A stretch of DNA of 64,000 nucleotides from Paenibacillus sp. 32352. GTDB lineage: Bacteria; Bacillota; Bacilli; Paenibacillales; NBRC-103111. The notes beneath the pieces were generated by a model that saw only the letters and a list, made by a program, of their open reading frames with translations, made no database searches and had not been told where the DNA came from. The DNA is taken from contig NZ_MZNT01000009.1 of NCBI RefSeq assembly GCF_002042965.1, positions 295,387-359,386 of the forward strand, in the 5' to 3' direction. How positions within the stretch are numbered: the stretch's first letter is position 1; each line of letters begins with the position of its first letter. Positions 25,952 through 33,815 of this stretch are shown one piece after another. The position numbers were made by a program, and so were the translations under genes.

Positions 25952-27460
25952 ATGCTAAAATTTGTATCGGGCTTGTGCTGCGGTTTATTCGTTGCAAGTG
26001 CTTCTGTTGCCTTCGCGTCAGATTCTATCCAGGCGTTACTATTTCCTGCCCATTTCGAAATCAATGGAAGTCAGGTTTCTTTAAACGACGATTACAAAGT
26101 GGTGAATGTCGACGGTCATGCGTACGTACCGATCCGATTCGTAGCCGAAAATTTGGGTGCCACGATCGACTATGATCAGGATACGCAAAAGATTTTGGTT
26201 AAAAATCGCAGCCTTGACTTATCGGACCCGGATTACAAAGGGATATGGGCCGGTAATTTAATTTTAACTAAAGACGGTGGCAGCACCAAGGTTACTGGTC
26301 AATTGAAAATGGAAGGTGTGGGGAATACCAAAAATGCTGTTGGGGCGACCCTTAGCTTTTACAATGATAACAATGAAAAAATCGGTGAGGCTGCCATTCA
26401 TGGAGATGATTTTGGGGTAGACGCTCAAACCTTTGTCTCCGAGGGCTTAGGGGATTTTAGATCATATTCGGCGGTGAACCTCCATGTTGATCATGTAAAC
26501 GGCCACCTCACTAGTGCGGCTCCAAGCATCGTGTATGAAAACAAAAAACACAGCTTCACCCTCAACCTTCCTAAGAGCTGGGAGGGGAAATATGATGTGG
26601 CGGAAACCATAGACGAGCCTTCCACATTCGAAACCATTTCTTTTATCGACGCAGCAAACAAAGGATATGGGGGAGTTGTGTTTTCGATCGGTATCTGGAC
26701 CAAGGACGATTGGAGTCGCAATGGGCAAGCCGCTATGGAGGCCGGGCATGTATCGAAAATCGCTGAACGGGGAGATAAAGTGTTCACTATCATCCGTCCG
26801 GGTGATGTGCAGTATGATCCGCATAATGAGAAGTTAACGGCAGAATATCAATCGATGTCGAGCTACGTAAATACGATGAAAACCAGCTTTCGTGCAAATG
26901 GAAGTCTTACGGATCGTGAAGCAAAGGAGATTCTCAAAGTACTTCTGCCGAAGGCTGAAGTTATCGTTGCAGGAATGTTCAACGGATCTGGATTTTTCAA
27001 CATCGATCGGACGCAAACGATTCCGGGTGAAGAAGCTTACTGTCTTGTAACAGGCATACCACAGCAAAGCGGAGAATCGCCGGCGGATATGATGGATAAC
27101 GTGAAATCCATAGTGGATTTGAAAAAAACAGTAGAGGACGTATTTATAAAAGAGATCGCTCAACAGCTATTTTATAGCCGATATCTGGAAACGGAAGATA
27201 GTGGTCTTCCTCTTTATAAGGATTATGAAGGGCGGCTGTATGTCAACTCCATAAATGGAGGACACGGATGGGCGACCGAATTTCTGATTGATACCGCCAA
27301 GATAATAAGCCAAAAAGATAATGTAGTAGAAATTGCGTTAGATACTATAGTACTTGATGAGCCGTACGGTTCCCTGATTATAAAAATGAAATTTGTTAAC
27401 GGCAAATGGATGATGGCATCCGGACTTGATGATATGGTCTATGATAGATGGATCCGCTGA
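25952..27460 (+). CDS. Secreted stalk-domain protein of unknown function
   Basis: The 502-residue protein has a signal peptide (GLCCGLFVASASVAFAS) and a single stalk unit at residues 30-85 (INGSQVSLNDDYKVVNVDG, AYVPIRFVAENLGATIDYDQDTQKI). Residues 90-180 resemble a beta-sandwich (GIWAGNLILTKDGG, ATLSFYNDNNEKIGEA). Residues 190-310 begin with HSFTLNLPKSWEGKY and look like the small beta-rich domains often found in Bacillota lipoproteins. The last 180 residues are unrecognised. It is the third stalk protein in the window. AAAAGAGGTCC lies before the ATG, and a terminator follows. Confidence 0.8.
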   Translation: MLKFVSGLCCGLFVASASVAFASDSIQALLFPAHFEINGSQVSLNDDYKVVNVDGHAYVPIRFVAENLGATIDYDQDTQKILVKNRSLDLSDPDYKGIWAGNLILTKDGGSTKVTGQLKMEGVGNTKNAVGATLSFYNDNNEKIGEAAIHGDDFGVDAQTFVSEGLGDFRSYSAVNLHVDHVNGHLTSAAPSIVYENKKHSFTLNLPKSWEGKYDVAETIDEPSTFETISFIDAANKGYGGVVFSIGIWTKDDWSRNGQAAMEAGHVSKIAERGDKVFTIIRPGDVQYDPHNEKLTAEYQSMSSYVNTMKTSFRANGSLTDREAKEILKVLLPKAEVIVAGMFNGSGFFNIDRTQTIPGEEAYCLVTGIPQQSGESPADMMDNVKSIVDLKKTVEDVFIKEIAQQLFYSRYLETEDSGLPLYKDYEGRLYVNSINGGHGWATEFLIDTAKIISQKDNVVEIALDTIVLDEPYGSLIIKMKFVNGKWMMASGLDDMVYDRWIR

Positions 27461-28022
27461 TAAGAAATGATTCGTGTGGAGCTGTCTCAGGGATAGCTCC
27501 TCTTTGAGTTCACCCTGACTATCAGGGAAACGGTGTCGGAAGTTGTTTAATGAATAAAGTCCTCCGAAGGATTTTTGAAAATAGATTTAAATGAAGTAAA
27601 AATAGCGTTGTTTGTAACGGCAAATTTGAAGGCCATCCTTTGCGGGATGGCCTTTACTGTATTTGCAAAAACAAAAAAAGAGTCCCGAAATTTTCCAAGA
27701 CCTTATTCAACATCATATCAAACGGAGCATATGGAGCATCTGAACTGGCAATTGCGATTATGCTGGCTTATAAAGACATTGCGATGGCTTGTTTATGGGG
27801 GTACAGATATAATCCCCGGGTCAGAAGCCTGGATACCGGATCTGGTGAAGGATGTGGAAAATCTTTACCAGGAGATGGTATAACACTTTCTGAGATTCCC
27901 TGGCAGCTTCACAAGGATTATGTTTTTCCTTCACGGCATATTAGAATGAAGATAAGAACAATTTGGGGAATACTTATTCACAAAGGACGAGTAGCCAGGC
28001 AGCTAAAGGAGATTCATACGCA
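27461..28022. other. Gene-free stretch with two hairpins
   Basis: A terminator lies at 27478-27505 and a second GGCCATCC/GGATGGCC hairpin near 27629-27650. Frames of 102 and 128 codons here overlap each other in different frames and have no RBS. They may be remains of a decayed gene but were not accepted. Confidence 0.5.
27478..27505 (+). terminator. Rho-independent terminator
   Basis: GGAGCT 27478-27483 pairs with AGCTCC 27495-27500 and is followed by TCTTT, 18 bases after the stalk-protein stop. Confidence 0.75.
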
Positions 28023-29033
28023 ATGAATTTGGATCGAATAAAATTCCCGCCGGGGTTTTGGACGGGATTGCAGCAATTGGGAATTGCCCCGCAGGACGTG
28101 GCCCGCAAAGCTCGGCTGCCGCTAACCATTATTACGGAATCAGCTGCAGTGACTGCTGATGAATATTTTAGAATCTGGCAAGCCTACTCCGATCTTATTG
28201 GCGACACGGCCATCGGAATCATCAAGCTTGTGACTGTTTTTGAAACGACACAATACCCGCCGACCGTCTTGGCGACTTACCATGCTCGCGACTATCGCGA
28301 TGCCCTTTGCCGAATGGCCCGCTACAAACAATTATGCCCTCCCGAAAGCTTGCGTATCACCGAGGAGGGTGAGAGCTGTACCATTGAATTGGAATGGATG
28401 TGCAGCGGGCAAGCCGGACCGCCCGTCTTGATTGGAACCACGCTTGCTTTTCTTCTGGAGCTGGGTAGACGGGGGACGGGCCAGCCATTAGCTGCAAGGT
28501 CCGTGGAATTTACTCACTCGATGGGTGATGTAAAGGCCCTTGAAGCTTACTTCGGATGCCCTATCCGGATTGGCGCAACCGGTAACCGACTGATTCTGCA
28601 TCGAAGAGACCTGGACCGCCCCTTTATTTCGTATAACAGGGAGCTGCTGGAGATTCTGACTCCCGTATTGGACCGATCCTTGGATGAACAGCGCAGCCGA
28701 TCCATCACTGAGACGGTCAAGTGGATCTTGAAGCGCAGCCTAACCGGAGGGCGTCTAGACATTCACTACGTGGCTAGTGAATTAGGCATGAGCGATCGTA
28801 CCCTGCAGCGGCGTCTAACTGACGAAGGGGTGACGTTCAAGGAGCTGCTGACTCAGGTCAGGCATGAGCAGGCACGGGAATACTTGGCAGATCGTAGGCT
28901 CGAAATTAAAGAAGTCGCTTTTTTAATTGGATATGAAGATCAGAACTCGTTTTACCGCGCTTTTCGGCTTTGGGAAGGGGATACTCCTTCCAATTGGCGT
29001 TCCGAATATTTAAAAGCACACCCGCCGTCATAG
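28023..29033 (+). CDS. AraC family regulator with arabinose-binding-like N-domain (OruR type)
   Basis: The 336-residue product has the long N-terminal Arabinose_bd domain of OruR/ArgR-like AraC regulators (LGIAPQDVARKARLPL, the TADEYFRIWQAYSDLIGD segment, YKQLCPPESLRI). A C-terminal HTH pair follows (VASELGMSDRTLQRRLTDEG, then VAFLIGYEDQNSFYRAFRLWEGDTPSNWR). AAGGAG precedes ATG 28023; the frame upstream to 27963 has no RBS. An SDR oxidoreductase gene follows on the same strand 199 bp downstream and is the likely regulated gene, as in the AraC/SDR pair at 10915-13124. Confidence 0.9.
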   Translation: MNLDRIKFPPGFWTGLQQLGIAPQDVARKARLPLTIITESAAVTADEYFRIWQAYSDLIGDTAIGIIKLVTVFETTQYPPTVLATYHARDYRDALCRMARYKQLCPPESLRITEEGESCTIELEWMCSGQAGPPVLIGTTLAFLLELGRRGTGQPLAARSVEFTHSMGDVKALEAYFGCPIRIGATGNRLILHRRDLDRPFISYNRELLEILTPVLDRSLDEQRSRSITETVKWILKRSLTGGRLDIHYVASELGMSDRTLQRRLTDEGVTFKELLTQVRHEQAREYLADRRLEIKEVAFLIGYEDQNSFYRAFRLWEGDTPSNWRSEYLKAHPPS

Positions 29034-29232
29034 AATCCGTGCCTACTCCTTTCTAACTGGGCGGTATGTTCCGTACTTCATGATTTGGCGGGTTAAACAA
29101 GAAGTTTGGCGTGGCGCGCTAGTTACCGAACGATCCAGACCAAGTAATATAATCTTTATCCAACCCACAAGGGTTCTAAGAAGAAACTTCAAATCAGCTT
29201 GATGTGAATGACAACAAAAGGAGACTTAGGTT

Positions 29233-30024
29233 ATGGATATGGGATTAAGGAACAAAACAGCTTTGGTAACTGGATCGACGAAAGGGATAGGGAAAGCCAT
29301 CGCGATTGAGCTTGCGGGAGAAGGAGTCCATGTACTTATTAACGGACGGAATCCGGAAGAAGTGGAACGAACCGTAATGGAATTGAAGTCGGAGTTCCCT
29401 TCTACCTCTCCGCAGAATGCCGCAGCCGATCTTGTGGATAGACAGCAAAGAGAAGCATTATTTGAGAAATATCCCCAAGTTGATATTTTGGTTAACAATA
29501 TGGGAATTTATGAAATCATGTCCTATGAGGACGTTAGCGATGAAGTATGGGAAACCTATTTCCGGACGAATGTCCTTGCCGCTAATGGTTTAGCTAAATT
29601 TTATCTGCCTGGCATGTTGAAGAATAATGATGGAAGAATCATCTTTATCGCAAGCGAGGAAGCAATCATGCCTTCAGGACAAATGCCTCAGTATGCCATG
29701 ACCAAATCTATGTTATTATCGCTATCCAAAAGCTTATCTAAACTAACCAAAGGAACGGAAGTCACCTCCAATACGATCCTGCCGGGGCCAACGCTTTCTG
29801 AAAATGTATATCAAATCATTGATAGCTTGTTTCCTGGTGATATGGAATTTTCGGAAAAAGAGAAAAAATTTATGGCAGCTAACCTGCCCCAATCCGAAAT
29901 ACAGCGGTTCATCAGGCCTTTTGAAATCGGCAGATTGGCCGCATTCATATGCAGTCCTTATGCATCTGCGTTTAAAGGTTCTCCTATCCGTATGGACGGG
30001 GGCATGGTACCTACCTTGTTTTAG
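29233..30024 (+). CDS. SDR family oxidoreductase (classical)
   Basis: The 263-residue enzyme has the classical SDR features: TGSTKGIGKAIA for the cofactor, LVNNMGIY (the NNxG strand), a catalytic serine in IFIASEEA followed by YAMTKS with Tyr and Lys four residues apart, and a C-terminal GSPIRMDGG. Classical SDRs of this length reduce ketones or oxidise alcohols with NAD(P). AAAAGGAGAC precedes the ATG and a strong terminator follows, so it is the last gene of its transcript. Confidence 0.92.
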   Translation: MDMGLRNKTALVTGSTKGIGKAIAIELAGEGVHVLINGRNPEEVERTVMELKSEFPSTSPQNAAADLVDRQQREALFEKYPQVDILVNNMGIYEIMSYEDVSDEVWETYFRTNVLAANGLAKFYLPGMLKNNDGRIIFIASEEAIMPSGQMPQYAMTKSMLLSLSKSLSKLTKGTEVTSNTILPGPTLSENVYQIIDSLFPGDMEFSEKEKKFMAANLPQSEIQRFIRPFEIGRLAAFICSPYASAFKGSPIRMDGGMVPTLF

Positions 30025-30043
30025 CATAAGTCCTATTAAAGCG

Positions 30044-30068
30044 GCCCCACTTTTGTGGGGCTTTTTTT
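30044..30068 (+). terminator. Rho-independent terminator
   Basis: GCCCCAC 30044-30050 pairs with GTGGGGC 30055-30061 around TTTT and is followed by seven T. Confidence 0.93.
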
Positions 30069-30197
30069 ATTGCCAGGACTCACGGACAGTCGGTGCGCAT
30101 GCCTTCTGCATTTTCAACCCTCTTGTTTTCGGATTTGCCCAAGAATCTTTTTTCGAAGATGAATACCATAGGATATCCCTTCAAAGGAGTTGATAAC

Positions 30198-30407
30198 ATG
30201 GCCCGCTTTCCAGATGTCGTAATTATTGTTCGATCCAAGAAAAATTTTGCGAATATCGGCAGAATCCGGATTATCGGAAGTGCAAAGCCTTGCCAGAGAT
30301 TTATTAAAGTAGGAGCCCCAGTCAAAGATGCTGTATTATGCTTGCTCCAACATGGATTTACGATTGTTGAACAAGGAAATGTCGGTGTTTTTTACCGGAT
30401 TCGCTAA
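30198..30407 (+). CDS. Small protein of unknown function
   Basis: This 69-residue basic protein is supported mainly by its AAAGGAG RBS eight bases before ATG 30198. It has alternating hydrophobic strands (DVVIIVRS, IGRIRIIGS, VGVFYRIR) and a helix PVKDAVLCLLQHGF, so it looks folded. No family is recognised. It lies between the SDR terminator and the GyrI-like gene. The 30408-30677 stretch downstream holds no further recognised element. Confidence 0.6.
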   Translation: MARFPDVVIIVRSKKNFANIGRIRIIGSAKPCQRFIKVGAPVKDAVLCLLQHGFTIVEQGNVGVFYRIR

Positions 30408-30677
30408 TTACCATTTGAAGGACCTGGCTGATTTTGAGGGATTTTCAGATTCCAACCATGCCTGGTTCTATTCAGGTTGTATGAGAACAGCCTCATGCGG
30501 GTACACTTTTTTCTTTACAATCGAACGTATATTCGGTATGATTTACGTATGTGGATAAATATTCCAATACCCATCCAACCGGACATATTTGCGAAGGGGA
30601 AAATAAGGCAGCTTTTTGACGTCCGAATCTTGCTGTGTGTGCTGGTACTGATAATACCTGGAAAGGTGAGGGGCTAT

Positions 30678-31148
30678 ATGGGGGAAAACATGATGACGAA
30701 GCACGTAGTTAAATCCTTTAGCTTAATAGGCATTAGAGGTGAGTGTCTTTATAAGGATTTTTCCACAGCGTTACCTGCAGCCAGAGCCAAGCTAATCGAG
30801 AAATATAATTCGAATGGGGCAGCTGAGCTCATCTTCTATGCGATGCCGGACGAGAGTCCGCATCCTGAAAGACAGGAGGTCTTCTACCTAGGTGTGGAGT
30901 ATAATGATTCCATACCGCCAGGAATGGAGCTTAAAGCAATTGAGAATCAATCCTTTGTCATGACAACCTATAGGGGGGCCGTTACAGATATATGGAAGGG
31001 CTATCAGAAGATCAATGAATACATAAGAAAAAACGGATGGGTAGAAGACCGGACTTCTTTTGTTGTGGAACTTTATGATGAACGTTTTAACAAAACTTCC
31101 GACGATAGTGAGATGGAAATTTACATACCGGTTAGGAAAAGCGATTGA
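30678..31148 (+). CDS. GyrI-like / AraC effector-binding domain protein
   Basis: The 156-residue protein matches the stand-alone GyrI-like (Bacterial transcription activator effector-binding) fold: an opening strand SFSLIGIRGECLY, EVFYLGVEYNDSIPPGMELKAIENQSFVMTTYRG, a helix DIWKGYQKINEYI, and ELYDERF with final EIYIPVRK. The glutamate in ELYDER sits where BmrR-type domains bind cationic drugs. Such proteins bind or hydrolyse small toxic compounds. Start 30678 follows GGTGAGGGG; ATG 30690 and 30693 are alternatives. Confidence 0.85.
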   Translation: MGENMMTKHVVKSFSLIGIRGECLYKDFSTALPAARAKLIEKYNSNGAAELIFYAMPDESPHPERQEVFYLGVEYNDSIPPGMELKAIENQSFVMTTYRGAVTDIWKGYQKINEYIRKNGWVEDRTSFVVELYDERFNKTSDDSEMEIYIPVRKSD

Positions 31149-31219
31149 TCATTAAACCTTATACATGTGGTTAAAGACTATAGAAAGGGTCTCCGTCGCA
31201 ATTAAAAGAGGGACAGTTC

Positions 31220-31609
31220 ATGAAATTTTACATAGCATCCAGCCTTAAAAATATAGAGAATGTCCGGGTAGCTGCAAAAAGCCTGAAATCTCACGGGTTG
31301 ATCCAGACATATGATTGGACAAACCATTCCAATATCGATTCTATAACCAAGCTGCGTCAGATTGGCCAGGATGAAGTATCTGGTGTTTTGGATGCCGATG
31401 TGGTCATCGTAATGATCCCCGCGGGGAAGGGCAGCCACGTAGAGTTAGGTATTGCTTTGGCTGCAAAAAAGAAGATCGTTTTGTACTCTTCAACAGATGA
31501 AATTAATGATATGAAAACAACCTGTTCTTTTTATCATTTGAAGGAAGTCGAACAGATCATCGGTCCGATGGACGAGCTAATAAAAACGGTCTGTATTTTC
31601 AAAAAATAG
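31220..31609 (+). CDS. Nucleoside 2-deoxyribosyltransferase-like protein
   Basis: The 129-residue protein has the short NDT-like Rossmann pattern: MKFYIASSLKN, a segment with YDWT, VLDADVVIVMIPAGKGSHVELGIALAAKKKIVLYS. The acidic and Ser/His positions in DAD and GKGSHVELG match the active-site loop of 2'-deoxyribosyltransferases. Those enzymes cleave or exchange the N-glycosidic bond of nucleosides. An RBS (AAAAGAGGGAC) precedes the ATG. The DinB-like gene follows 19 bp later, so the pair is probably co-transcribed. Confidence 0.8.
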   Translation: MKFYIASSLKNIENVRVAAKSLKSHGLIQTYDWTNHSNIDSITKLRQIGQDEVSGVLDADVVIVMIPAGKGSHVELGIALAAKKKIVLYSSTDEINDMKTTCSFYHLKEVEQIIGPMDELIKTVCIFKK

Positions 31610-31628
31610 TGGAAGGGACCTTATCGCT

Positions 31629-32159
31629 ATGAAACTAAACACACTGGTTCTAAATGAAATGAATAAGCAGCTCAAACGAATAGAATCCTGTTTGAAGCTT
31701 CTCTCAGATGAACAAATATGGCATAGATGTAAGCCCAATATGAATAGCGTCGGCAACTTATGTCTTCATTTGGCGGGGAACGAGTACCAACATATTGTCA
31801 GCGGTATTGGCAATGCCCCCTTTAATCGGACCAGATCATCCGAATTCACCACCAACAATGGAATGTCACGTGAAGCTTTGATAGAGCTGCTTAACGATGT
31901 CAGGCGGCAATCTTCTAGCATAATAGAAGGGATTACAGAATCTGATCTAACAACGAGCATTAACATACATTATTCGGTTGAGGATTGGAACAAAATGGTG
32001 GTCCGCCCCGCCTTTGAAACTAACGCCCATTATTCAAGGGATATAGAAACGATACTAGTTCAAGTATGTGAGCATTATAGCTATCATGCTGGCCAAATTG
32101 TTATAATAACCAAATTATTGAATGATAATCAGGACAACATTACCGGAACGTATCATTGA
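31629..32159 (+). CDS. DinB-like (DUF1572) protein
   Basis: The 176-residue protein has the four-helix DinB layout. The metal-site histidines lie in NLCLHLAGNEYQH near residue 50 and EHYSYHAGQIVIITKL near residue 153, a pattern of the DUF1572 branch. No reaction is assigned to this branch. GGAAGGGACC is the RBS. This is the second DinB-type gene in the window and is not closely similar to the one at 24118. Transcription probably ends at the hairpin near 32297. Confidence 0.87.
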   Translation: MKLNTLVLNEMNKQLKRIESCLKLLSDEQIWHRCKPNMNSVGNLCLHLAGNEYQHIVSGIGNAPFNRTRSSEFTTNNGMSREALIELLNDVRRQSSSIIEGITESDLTTSINIHYSVEDWNKMVVRPAFETNAHYSRDIETILVQVCEHYSYHAGQIVIITKLLNDNQDNITGTYH

Positions 32160-32296
32160 AGTATGTCCGCCTTTGAAGCCCGTGAAAATACCCTAAAAAT
32201 AACGACATTTCATGGGTTTCAATAGCGGCTGGAGGGGCATGTCCCACTGGAGTATATTGTAATAGTTCAAGCTCTATAGATTTTTCGACGGACTCG

Positions 32297-32317
32297 CCCC
32301 ACTTTGGTGGGGTTATT
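32297..32317 (+). terminator. Terminator-like hairpin
   Basis: CCCCAC 32297-32302 pairs with GTGGGG 32307-32312 around TTTG, then TTATTTT. The hairpin resembles the end of the dispersed repeat at 59174. The rest of 32160-32487 shows no gene; GGGAGG lies before the next start. Confidence 0.75.
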
Positions 32318-32487
32318 TTGCATGCCGTGGACAATCAAAACGGACTAGGATAGATCGTATTTAGGGAATTCCATATAATGGATAATTTTCATTAGAATGA
32401 TGTGATTTATGTAAAGCCATTACACAGCGGAACGCTTAGAATGAGGTGGAAAGGTGAAGGGACTCATCTAAATAAGGGAGGAAGCAT

Positions 32488-33777
32488 ATGGTTCAGCGCC
32501 GCTGTTGGGTAGGTTTATTGATGGTTTGGATTATATTCATGCTATCGGCATGCGCTCCACTAGGAGGAAATGCAGAGAAGGGAGGAAGTCAGGATGATCC
32601 GTCCAAGCCGGTCACATTAAAAGTGTTAGGCGTCATTACGTTCTCCGACGAGCAGTGGGACAACATTTTTGTCAAGCCGATTCAAAAGAAGTTCCCCCAC
32701 GTGACCTTGGAACGACTGAACGAGAAAAACTATAGCGAACGCTTAACCTCGGGGTATGTCCCGGATCTGATCGTCACATCGTTTTCCTCCATCCCCAGTA
32801 TGATTGATCTGAAGGTGGTCGGCGATATCGGCCCTATGATGCAAGCATATCATTTTGATACCGGTATCTTCGATCAGCCTATTGCCGACATGTTTAGAAC
32901 CTTTCCTTCACTTCAGTTTGCAGGCTTGCCTATGTACAAAAACCCGAAAGTGCTGTTTTATAACAAAGATATTTTTGACAGGCTCGCTGTTCCTTACCCT
33001 AAGGACGATATGACCTGGGATCAGGCGGCAGAGCTGGCCCGCAAGCTGACGGCTTCGATAGATGGCATCCCTTATATGGGGCTTCAGCCAGGAAGTGTGT
33101 CTCATCTGGCAGGGCAATTATCGCTTCAACAGGTTCATCCGCAAACGAATAAAGCGGCCATCAATTCCGATGGCTATAAACAGTTGTTTCAATTTTTGAA
33201 GCAGCTTCAGACGATCCCGGGCATGGATCTGGCTAAGGCCAATTCGGATGCGTTTTACAAAACCCGCACCCTTGCCATGTATGATTATTGGACGACAGAC
33301 GGCCTGATTCCGCTGGAAGAAGCCTCTAAGGCGGGGAATCCGATGAACTGGGACATGGTCACTTCGCCTGTATTTGCCAATAAGCCGGGCATTCATTCCA
33401 TGCCGGACGTTCATGTCATGTTAATGTCCTCGATGAGCGAGCACAAGGAGCTTGTATATCAAATTATGTCTCTTATCGCATCCTCCGAAGAGGCTCAAAC
33501 GGAATTTGCCAAAATCGGCAGAGTCCCTGTGCTGCGGGATGCCAAAGTGTTCCAGCATTTCGGGGAAAATTTCGCCAGTGTCAAAGGGAAGCATCTGGAG
33601 GCTATTTTCAAGACAGGCTTTGCCCCAAGGCCGGCCCCGTCTGCTTATGAGGGCTTGGCAAGCAAGCCGCTGAACGATGCCTTGAACCGTGTCTACGCTG
33701 AAAATGAAGATATTAACACGGCTCTTAGAAAAGCGGAAGAGGAAGCCAATAAAGCTATCGAAGGGGCAATGAAGTAG
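32488..33777 (+). CDS. Extracellular sugar-binding lipoprotein of an ABC importer
   Basis: The 429-residue protein has a lipoprotein signal (a hydrophobic WIIFMLSAC ending at the lipid cysteine near residue 22). The body is of family-1 solute-binding type: KVLGVITFSDEQW, ITFSDEQWDNIFVKPIQKKFP, a PKVLFYNKDIFDRL segment, DDMTWDQAAELARKLT and late AEEEANKAIEGAMK. No permease or ATPase is next to it; the gene is followed by two carbohydrate-active enzymes. It may therefore use permeases encoded elsewhere. A GGGAGG RBS precedes the ATG. Confidence 0.88.
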   Translation: MVQRRCWVGLLMVWIIFMLSACAPLGGNAEKGGSQDDPSKPVTLKVLGVITFSDEQWDNIFVKPIQKKFPHVTLERLNEKNYSERLTSGYVPDLIVTSFSSIPSMIDLKVVGDIGPMMQAYHFDTGIFDQPIADMFRTFPSLQFAGLPMYKNPKVLFYNKDIFDRLAVPYPKDDMTWDQAAELARKLTASIDGIPYMGLQPGSVSHLAGQLSLQQVHPQTNKAAINSDGYKQLFQFLKQLQTIPGMDLAKANSDAFYKTRTLAMYDYWTTDGLIPLEEASKAGNPMNWDMVTSPVFANKPGIHSMPDVHVMLMSSMSEHKELVYQIMSLIASSEEAQTEFAKIGRVPVLRDAKVFQHFGENFASVKGKHLEAIFKTGFAPRPAPSAYEGLASKPLNDALNRVYAENEDINTALRKAEEEANKAIEGAMK

Positions 33778-33815
33778 CAGGGGCTGCTAATTGAAATGGA
33801 ACAGGAGCGGGATTC

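Noticed and set aside
27575..28022. Overlapping frames of 102 and 128 codons
   Set aside because: No RBS, overlapping different frames and a hairpin at their start; at most a decayed gene.
30477..30677. N-terminal extension of the GyrI-like protein
   Set aside because: The extension has no RBS and does not fit the family; ATG 30678 has GGTGAGGGG before it.
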